Source: an uncultured Lachnospiraceae bacterium | GTDB lineage: Bacteria > Bacillota > Clostridia > Lachnospirales > Lachnospiraceae | DNA length: 12,046 nt | NCBI GenBank assembly: GCA_910579425.1 | Contig: CAJTVL010000106.1 | Span: 1 to 12,046 of the forward strand | Reading direction: 5' to 3' | Shown here: positions 7,224-12,046 of the stretch, one piece after another | How positions within the stretch are numbered: the first letter of the stretch is position 1 | Layout: the number at the start of each line of letters is the position of its first letter | Program-made: the position numbers and the translations under genes | Notes under the pieces: generated by a model | Databases searched by the model: none | The model's input: the letters and a program-made list of their open reading frames with translations, nothing else | Told to the model about the DNA's origin: nothing

Positions 7224-7306
7224 TATACCGACAAAAAAACTATGCCGACCTTTCTTTGGATCCAGCCATCCGCTGAAATCCCCAGAAAAATGTCGGCATA
7301 GTTTTT
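7224..7306 (+). repeat. Terminal stem-loop of RIT-2 (5' end)
   Basis: AAAAACTATGCCGAC (7235-7249) pairs perfectly over 15 bp with 7292-7306, around a 42-nt loop. TATGCCGAC (7241-7249) has an outer direct copy with one change, TATACCGAC (7224-7232), spaced by 17 bp. The layout equals that of the RIT-1 and RIT-3 ends although the sequence is unrelated. A strong ribosome site follows at 7341-7348, and remnants of trio genes lie beyond the intervening insertion sequence, so I take this as the 5' end of a second trio element. Confidence 0.72.
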
Positions 7307-7340
7307 GTATTTAAGGAAAATATCCTTCATCATAGAAAGA

Positions 7341-7348
7341 AAAGGAGG
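7341..7348 (+). promoter_or_regulatory. Orphan ribosome binding site of the lost RIT-2 first gene
   Basis: AAAGGAGG lies 35 nt after the RIT-2 end stem, about where the first trio gene should begin, but the next bases are the terminal repeat of the DDE insertion sequence (from 7355). The coding region it served is gone; its last codons reappear at 9271 on the other side. Confidence 0.5.
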
Positions 7349-7445
7349 TTGCTGAAGGTAGTGTCAAGTAATCTATGAAAAACTGAGTTGAAAAAAATAG
7401 GCTCACTCGAACCTTGAAAACTGCAGATATTAGTGAGTTAAGCCC

Positions 7446-7628
7446 TTGGGGCGTTGCCCCAAACCCCACAAGGGACCAGTCCCTTGACCCATTTTCGGGC
7501 CCTGCCCGAACCCGTCCTCGCCGGAAGGCAGGAAAAGGGCGCAAATGCCCCTTTTCTGCGGAACAGGATCATCCGTGGGCCTTATGTCAATAGACTTTCG
7601 CGGCATATCCTCACCGCCTAATGGCGGT
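7446..7628. repeat. Cluster of GC-rich hairpins in the insertion sequence
   Basis: The non-coding stretch 7370-7645 holds five hairpins: TTGGGGC-GTT-GCCCCAA (7446-7462), CAAGGGA-CCAG-TCCCTTG (7469-7486), TTCGGGC-CCT-GCCCGAA (7494-7510), a GAAAAGGG/CCCCTTTTC stem with one extra C (7531-7555), and ACCGCC-TAAT-GGCGGT (7613-7628). No open frame with a ribosome site crosses them. They lie downstream of the transposase stop, so they could form a structured transcript end or protect the element from outside transcription. Confidence 0.7.
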
Positions 7629-7645
7629 TCCGGTATTCCACGGTT

Positions 7646-9118
7646 CTATGGACAACAGCCCCGCTCCGGTGTGGCAGTACCGTTTTTCTGCATATTCAGG
7701 ATGGTTTGCTGACCAAGGAAGATGAGAAGCTGCCACTTGCCTGGCATGTTGTCGGCACCCTGCAGCATTTCCACCTCGTTGAGGACTTTGTATTTGTTAT
7801 GCTTGTGTGGGCGCAGAAAGTTGTAGTAAGCGACCCAGAGAGCCAGGTCATAATTAGCCCCTTCGATGTTGTCAAAGCCGTTTGTATGACGGTAAGAAGC
7901 CTTATAGGTGCGGTTGAGTCGCTCGATCATCTGTTTAAAGGGGCGGTGCTCCGTAGAGACAGCGTCATCATTGGTAAGTCCGATGACTTGTGTGACCTTG
8001 AACGTAAAGTCTTTGCCGAGCCTTTTCGCGAATTCCATAGCGGCAAGGGGATAGGCGCTATAGCCGTCAGCGATGAACTTGAATTTTTCAGACAGCTTTG
8101 TAATTCCCAGGAAGGCCATACGCATGGCGAGGATGCAGGGGCCAACGCCGCGGTTATCGGATACCTGGTAGCCGATGATGGAACGGGTAGCCGCGTTCAT
8201 AATGAGCCAGACATAGGTTTTGATACCGCGGATTTTGATGTAGGTTTCATCAGCGGTGAACACATCTCCCTTTTCGTAGGGATATTGATCAACAAAGGGT
8301 TTGATGCAGACAGCGGCGCTCTTGCAGTAATTGGCAATCTGCTGGTGGGAGATGCTGATGTTGTAGAGGTCTTTCAGGGCCTGAGAGGTTTTACGCAGGG
8401 AGAGGCCAAGGTTGACATGGAGTGTCAGACACAGGGACATGACATGGGCGTTATGCTTAGAGAATTTGAAGGAAGAGGCGTTTTTGGGCAGGGAGTTTAA
8501 ATCCATGCGAAAGAAATCCATGGTAAACTCACGGTAGATATAGTGGAGTTTATATTTATTTTTGCCGTAAGCCTCTTTCAGGTCATCCTGCCCCACATTT
8601 TTAAGGTTGTGGAGATAGTAAGGACATTTAGAGTTCACGCATTTGTGGAGGATGAAGTGTTTGCGTTCTTTCTTTTGGACGAGGGCGTTGCCACAGTGAG
8701 GGCAGCGCAGTTTCAGGGAAGAGAAGCGGCTTTCGGTGGGAGAGAATCTGGCGGAGCAGACCTTACAGAGAAGCTGTCCTTTGGAACCATTGTTTTTGTA
8801 AAGGAAGGGCTTTGGGGCATCACAGCGTGGGCATGTAGAGTCCTCGGGGATGTCACATGCAGAGTGACGGCAGACAGGGCGGATTTTCTTGCCATAGCGT
8901 TTATAGTAGTAAGGGATGAGATCTTTGAAAGTCCAACCCTGTCGGAAGTCGGTGACCAGAGGGAGAGAATCGATCTTGAATTTTTGGTATTTGGGGGAAT
9001 GGGAATCATCAAAAGCCCATTGTTTCAGAGGGATATATCTGCAGATAAAATGGATTAACCAGCAGTTTTGCTGGTAAAGGGATTGAATGAGGGAGAGTAA
9101 AAAGGGAATAATATCCAT
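7646..9118 (-). CDS. DDE transposase with zinc-finger N-terminus (IS6/IS240-like catalytic domain)
   Basis: The predicted protein is 490 aa from ATG 9118 (MDIIPFLLSL), chosen because AAAGGA lies upstream, although at 13 nt the spacing is long. An in-frame ATG at 9184 would give 512 aa but has no ribosome site. Numbering from 9184, the N-terminal 190 residues contain cysteine pairs CPRC (118-121), CKVC (140-143), CPHC (161-164) and C182/C187, probably binding zinc and DNA. The catalytic domain follows: D312 (TADETYIKI), D373 (FIADGYSAYP) and E421 (QMIERLNRTYK), the spacing and context of IS6/IS240-type enzymes. Typical IS6 proteins have about 230 residues, so this belongs to a longer relative; I do not assign a named element. 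Confidence 0.87.
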   Translation of the reverse strand: MDIIPFLLSLIQSLYQQNCWLIHFICRYIPLKQWAFDDSHSPKYQKFKIDSLPLVTDFRQGWTFKDLIPYYYKRYGKKIRPVCRHSACDIPEDSTCPRCDAPKPFLYKNNGSKGQLLCKVCSARFSPTESRFSSLKLRCPHCGNALVQKKERKHFILHKCVNSKCPYYLHNLKNVGQDDLKEAYGKNKYKLHYIYREFTMDFFRMDLNSLPKNASSFKFSKHNAHVMSLCLTLHVNLGLSLRKTSQALKDLYNISISHQQIANYCKSAAVCIKPFVDQYPYEKGDVFTADETYIKIRGIKTYVWLIMNAATRSIIGYQVSDNRGVGPCILAMRMAFLGITKLSEKFKFIADGYSAYPLAAMEFAKRLGKDFTFKVTQVIGLTNDDAVSTEHRPFKQMIERLNRTYKASYRHTNGFDNIEGANYDLALWVAYYNFLRPHKHNKYKVLNEVEMLQGADNMPGKWQLLIFLGQQTILNMQKNGTATPERGCCP

Positions 9119-9270
9119 AAGCAGTGATTTTCCTTTCAGTGTTTGTGGGATGGTAATAGTATTTACACAAAAAAGGGAGGTCATTGCTTTTTCTTTTGAA
9201 AAAATGTGATAATCCCTGAAAATACAAGGTTTATAACAAAAAAATGAGGTAGTAAACTTGACACTACCTT

Positions 9271-9303
9271 GTCTGGAAAGGAGGGAGTGCAGATGATGAA
9301 TGA
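9271..9303 (+). pseudogene. RIT-2 first recombinase gene, last codons only
   Basis: Directly after the insertion sequence, the frame gtc-tgg-aaa-gga-ggg reads VWKGGSADDE and stops at 9301-9303, 11 bases into the next gene. In RIT-1 the first gene likewise ends KGGE inside the ribosome site of the second. The shared KGG simply reflects that ribosome site, so this is suggestive, not conclusive. If correct, about 1.8 kb of the gene has been removed. Confidence 0.45.
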
Positions 9304-10042
9304 TTCTTTGTTCACTTTAGCAGATCAGTTTGTTGCATATAAAAGGCAGAATGGGCGCGTATACCAGACAGGCGCTTATTATCTGGAAAAGTATATCCAG
9401 TTTGCATCGGAAACCAACCCGGAGATCACGGTTCCAGACAGAAAAAGTGTTCAAGGTTTCCTTGAGAAATATGAAGATGCCCCGGGAAGCCTTTATAATG
9501 CCGCTGCATTTCTGCGTGAATTCAGCCGGTATCTCATCGCACGAGGATATCCGGATGCATATCTGATCCCGGCAGGGAGAACCCGGCTTCCAACACCGGT
9601 CCCGCCTTATTTTTTTACAGGGGAAGAGATCTCCGCATTTTTCCGGGAATGTGACAGCATCAGGGATGACCCGCATCATAAAGGCCGCCATCTGGCGCTT
9701 CCTGCCATGTTCCGTCTCCTGTACTGCTGCGGCCTCCGCTGTAAAGAAGCCCGTGTGCTTGCCAGAAAGGATGTGCATCTGGATAAAGGTTATTTTGATG
9801 TCCTTCAATCCAAAGGCCCCAAAAGCCGCAGGATCTATATTTCAGGAGAGCTTACGGAATATCTGGATGGTTATGACCGGCAGATCAGCCGCCTGTTCCC
9901 AGACCGCAGGATATTTTTCCCAAGCAGGGCTGACAGCCCATATGGCGCTGCCATGCTTGAAAAAAACTTTCTGCGGTTCTGGTATTCTGCTTTCCCGGAA
10001 AAGAAAGATTCCGGGGTAAGCATCCGCGCATATGATTTTCGT
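9293..10042 (+). pseudogene. RIT-2 second tyrosine recombinase, RitB-type, truncated by RIT-3
   Basis: AAAGGAGGG (9277-9285) places the start at ATG 9293 (or the adjacent ATG at 9296) rather than the upstream TTG at 9269. The 250 readable codons cover the core-binding domain (YQTGAYYLEKYIQFASE) and the first part of the catalytic domain, with R149 (CGLRCKEARVL) and a lysine in QSKGPKSRR (174/177). It ends in AYDFR, the box holding the second catalytic arginine (R250). The next bases belong to the end of RIT-3; the frame runs on into unrelated PNLNKIQTFW residues up to 10267. The later histidine and the nucleophilic tyrosine are missing, so the product cannot be active. It resembles the RIT-3 second recombinase more than that of RIT-1 (FFxxCD, LFRLLYxxG-type blocks, AY-x-FR). 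Confidence 0.85.
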
Positions 10043-10128
10043 TATCCAAACTTAAATAAAATCCAAACCTTTTGGATGAAGTACGGAAACTACAACAAAT
10101 ACCGTCTGAAAAGGTTTGGATTTTATTT
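10043..10128 (-). repeat. RIT-3 terminal stem-loop (3' end) with outer repeat
   Basis: The arms 10054-10073 and 10109-10128 are a perfect 20-bp inverted repeat around a 35-nt loop, the same loop length as in RIT-1. ATCCAAAC in the arm (10061-10068) is repeated directly at 10044-10051, 17 bp further out. The stop codon of the RitC-type gene (10129-10131) touches the inner edge, so the stem could also act at the transcript's 3' end. Confidence 0.88.
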
Positions 10129-11175
10129 TTATCTTCTTTTCCTGATACCGCAGAAATCTACAAGGGAGCCGTCAGGATTTTTCCATTTTGCACATACCTT
10201 TTTGTCATTTTCATCTTCCAGGGTAGCAAGTGCCTTTGCTTTCTCTTCAGCCATGATGTCCAGATAGACCATCGTCGTCTGGAGCTGCTCATGGCCGAGC
10301 AGAAATGAAATCTGTACGATGTTCATCCCGTCCTCCAGCCAGTGGGAGGCCTTCCCGTGGCGAAACTGGTGCGCGTGGAGCCCCAGCGGCACATCACCGC
10401 AGACCTCATGGGCTGCCTTTGCATATTTCCTCAGCATCCTGCTGATGGCGGGCTGGGTCAGTTTTCCATGGCACCCAGTATTACGGGAATAAAAAACATA
10501 GGCTTCCGGATCCGGCGTTTCCCCATGAAATTCTGCCAGGTACCGCTTTAAATGGGCGACAGCTTTGGGCAGCAGATAAAGGGTGCGGATCTTATTACCT
10601 TTACCGATAATGACTGCATATGGTTTTTCGCCCGATAAATGGAGCTGGCTGTTCTTCATCGACAGAATCTCATCAAGCCGGGCAGCGGTGCTGTAAAGCA
10701 GAACCATGAATGCCATATCCCGGCGCCCGGTCCTGTTTAAAGGGTCAGGGGCATCCATCAGTGCCTTTACCGCTTCCCGTGTCAGGCCTTCCACTTTCTT
10801 TTTCTGGCATTTCCTGCGCGGGATCTGGGCCGCCTCCAGGTAAAGATGCAGGTAAGCCACATCCCGGCTGCCCAGATATTTTAAAAATGTCCTCAGGGAC
10901 GCCAGCCTGTTATTGCAGCTCTGTGGGCTGCATCCCCTGGATTCCCGTAACCAGACAAGCCATTCTTCTATGACTGTATGCCGGAAGCAGTCTGCGTTCA
11001 GGCTGTCACTGCGCACTTTTTTCTCATCCTCCAGAAAAGACAGGTACAGCACGATTGCGTCCTGATAGGATTTCAGGGTGTTCATACTGTTAGTTTTCTG
11101 GGAAAGGACATAGCCGTCCAGGAACTCTGAAATATATCTGGCTATCAGGATGCTTTCTTTACCAGGCTTCTTCAT
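10129..11175 (-). CDS. ritC: RIT-3 third tyrosine recombinase, RitC-type
   Basis: A complete 348-aa tyrosine recombinase. The start codon follows GGAGGTGCCCACAG and lies 17 nt inside the end of the preceding gene, so translation is probably coupled. The core-binding domain spans about residues 10-105 (MNTLKSYQDAIVLYLSFLE, then NNRLASLRTFLKYLG). The active-site set is complete: R166 (AARLDEIL), K192/K195 (GKGNKIRT), H269, R272 and H273 (HQFRHGKA), H295 (LGHE) and Y304 (VYLDI). It aligns in layout with the third gene of RIT-1 (AARLDEI against AVRVEEL; both with a GKG-x-K block) but is clearly divergent, so the two elements are not recent copies of one another. Confidence 0.92.
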   Translation of the reverse strand: MKKPGKESILIARYISEFLDGYVLSQKTNSMNTLKSYQDAIVLYLSFLEDEKKVRSDSLNADCFRHTVIEEWLVWLRESRGCSPQSCNNRLASLRTFLKYLGSRDVAYLHLYLEAAQIPRRKCQKKKVEGLTREAVKALMDAPDPLNRTGRRDMAFMVLLYSTAARLDEILSMKNSQLHLSGEKPYAVIIGKGNKIRTLYLLPKAVAHLKRYLAEFHGETPDPEAYVFYSRNTGCHGKLTQPAISRMLRKYAKAAHEVCGDVPLGLHAHQFRHGKASHWLEDGMNIVQISFLLGHEQLQTTMVYLDIMAEEKAKALATLEDENDKKVCAKWKNPDGSLVDFCGIRKRR

Positions 11176-12046
11176 CTGTGGGCACCTCCGGCATCATCCA
11201 TTCCGAGCTGGCTTGTGTCTGTTCCTTTATGATCTCCGAGAGCCCGGGGACAATCGAATAGTAGTATTTCGTGCTCTCCACTGTGGTATGCCCCATGCTT
11301 TTGCTCAGGAACACCAGCCTGTCATGGAAGCTGAAGCCCTGTCCCACCCACCGGTTGATGTTTGCCACGGCATAATGGTGCCGGAATTCGTAGGCGGTGG
11401 CATGGGATGTGTTCACTTTGCGCCACAGCAGGTTGAAGTTTTTGGTCACCCATCCCCTGTTAAAATGGGAATTCCGTATTGAGGGGAAGAAATATTCCCT
11501 GCCAGGCGCAAGCTCTTCGACAGCTTTATCATATCTTCGCATGACCTCCAGCATGGAGTCGTGCAGGACAATGTAATGCTGGTCATGCCCCTTGGAATAC
11601 TGGATGTCCAGGATACCCTTTTCAAGATCCACATTTTCCCTGGGGAGCAGCCTTGCTTCGTTTGTGCGGATCCCGGTGCTGTAGAGGAGCCGGAAAAAGA
11701 CAGGAATGGACATTTTCCTTATGAAAGTCTCCTTTCGGTTGTTGATAACAGGTATATGGTCACACTCATGGAAAAAGCGGCTGAGTTCCTCCTGCGTGAA
11801 AACATGGGGGATATAAGTCCGCCGTTCTTTCCGGGGGATCTGTGGGGGCTGTACAGGAGAGAGACCCCGGCTGTTCAGGAAACGGACAAAACTGTCCACC
11901 ACATAGATCCTTGATCGGCAGGAATTGTTTGTTTCCGTGCCCCGCTGGCGGCACCAGCCGTCAACCATTTCCTGTGTCAGCGCGGTATCTTCCGGATAGT
12001 TTTCCTGGCAGTAGCGGTCGAACAGCATCAGGTTCTCTTCATAGGA
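11159..12046 (-). CDS. ritB: RIT-3 second tyrosine recombinase, RitB-type, N-terminus outside window
   Basis: The frame remains open to the window edge (SYEENLMLFDRYC...), so the ATG at 12028 is internal and the true start is beyond 12046; at least 295 codons are present. Numbered from that internal Met, the catalytic domain shows R121 (TGIRTNEARLL), K146 (YSKGHDQHY), R216 and H217 (AYEFRHHYA), H247 (MGHTT) and a tyrosine among YYY 255-257. The histidine expected three residues before R216 is a tyrosine (Y213), as in the truncated RIT-2 relative, whereas the RIT-1 enzyme has H. The stop overlaps the start of the third gene by 17 nt. The C-terminal PTDEEAW encodes that gene's start region. Confidence 0.9.
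   Translation of the reverse strand, partial: SYEENLMLFDRYCQENYPEDTALTQEMVDGWCRQRGTETNNSCRSRIYVVDSFVRFLNSRGLSPVQPPQIPRKERRTYIPHVFTQEELSRFFHECDHIPVINNRKETFIRKMSIPVFFRLLYSTGIRTNEARLLPRENVDLEKGILDIQYSKGHDQHYIVLHDSMLEVMRRYDKAVEELAPGREYFFPSIRNSHFNRGWVTKNFNLLWRKVNTSHATAYEFRHHYAVANINRWVGQGFSFHDRLVFLSKSMGHTTVESTKYYYSIVPGLSEIIKEQTQASSEWMMPEVPTDEEAW

Larger units (their letters stand above)
7355..9270 (-). mobile_element. 1.9-kb DDE insertion sequence inside RIT-2
   Basis: Perfect 15-bp terminal inverted repeats define the ends: AAGGTAGTGTCAAGT (7355-7369) and its reverse complement (9256-9270). Between them lie a 276-nt hairpin-rich non-coding stretch and one transposase gene on the minus strand. The bases outside the repeats (GTTGCTG on the left, GTCTGGA on the right) show no target-site duplication. 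The element separates the ribosome site of a RIT-2 gene from that gene's last codons, so arrival or later rearrangement deleted the gene between them. The exact outer two bases (AA/TT) may belong to the target. Confidence 0.87.
10043..12046 (-). mobile_element. RIT-3, third recombinase-trio element (3' part; continues beyond window)
   Basis: Two overlapping tyrosine recombinase genes on the minus strand (RitC-type complete, RitB-type partial) end beside a terminal stem-loop at 10054-10128. The outer edge lies right after codon R250 of the RIT-2 recombinase, at 10042/10043. The expected first gene and 5' end are beyond 12046. Confidence 0.82.

Noticed and set aside
7400..7432. CTCGAACCTTGAAAACTGC-like sequence, similar to spacers upstream of 23S rRNA in Firmicutes
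   Set aside because: No rRNA sequence on either side and the stretch lies inside an insertion sequence; treated as chance or captured spacer DNA.
7706..9058. Long + strand open frames (264 and 171 aa) opposite the DDE transposase
   Set aside because: They are antisense shadows of a gene whose protein has clear zinc-finger and DDE motifs; no ribosome sites and no recognisable domains.
7349..9277. Target-site duplication flanking the DDE insertion sequence
   Set aside because: GTTGCTG on the left and GTCTGGA on the right do not match over any convincing length, whichever outer base is chosen.
10043..10267. C-terminal extension of the RIT-2 recombinase (PNLNKIQTFW... to 10267)
   Set aside because: The frame merely runs through the RIT-3 stem-loop and antisense to the RIT-3 RitC-type gene; not a genuine protein end.
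1..12046. CRISPR array, tRNA or rRNA genes, phage structural or defence genes
   Set aside because: No regularly spaced repeats, no tRNA-like cloverleaf and no other gene families were seen on either strand.

Overview
This window carries no obvious housekeeping genes; nearly everything I can identify is mobile DNA. The codon use, strong AGGAGG-type ribosome sites and the families present (IS1182, ISAs1, IS256, an IS6/IS240-like DDE element, a group II intron, recombinase trios) suggest a Firmicute, most likely a gut Clostridia/Lachnospiraceae-type bacterium. That assignment is by family resemblance only.

Layout. 1-357: 3' end of a group II intron (C-terminus of its reverse transcriptase/maturase, then domains V and VI). 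414-2015 (-): IS1182-type transposase. 2254-2493 (-): C-terminal stub of an ISAs1-type transposase. 2521-6665 (+): a complete element with three tyrosine recombinase genes in one tightly coupled operon (626, 329 and 344 aa), bounded by 70-bp terminal inverted repeats (69/70 identical) that are themselves stem-loops. This has the architecture of a recombinase-in-trio (RIT) element; I call it RIT-1. 6668-7204: remnant of an IS256-type element, with only the last 72 codons of its transposase. 7224-7348 and 9271-10042: remains of a second trio element (RIT-2): its 5' end, the ribosome site of its first gene, the last codons of that gene, and a truncated second gene. 7355-9270: a 1.9-kb DDE insertion sequence that has replaced almost all of the first RIT-2 gene. 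10043-12046 (-): a third trio element (RIT-3), with its 3' end, a complete third gene and most of its second gene; the rest lies beyond the window.

The window reads as nested insertions: RIT-1 in an ISAs1 transposase gene, RIT-2 in an IS256 transposase gene, a DDE insertion sequence in RIT-2, and RIT-3 in the second gene of RIT-2. The trio elements are of clearly different lineages, yet their ends share a design. Each end I can see intact is a long stem-loop (15-22 bp arms) preceded by an outer copy of part of the stem at exactly 17 bp. At the two 5' junctions there is also a large palindrome centred on CA, with its centre 17 nt from a TTAT that opens the outer repeat. All three trio insertions interrupt another mobile element's recombinase or transposase gene at or a few codons from a catalytic motif. 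This shared end structure and apparent target preference is the most interesting signal here.

Working together: in RIT-1 the three recombinases are probably co-translated (1-nt gap, then 4-nt overlap) and act on the paired stem-loop ends. No cargo gene is present, so the element appears to encode only its own mobility.
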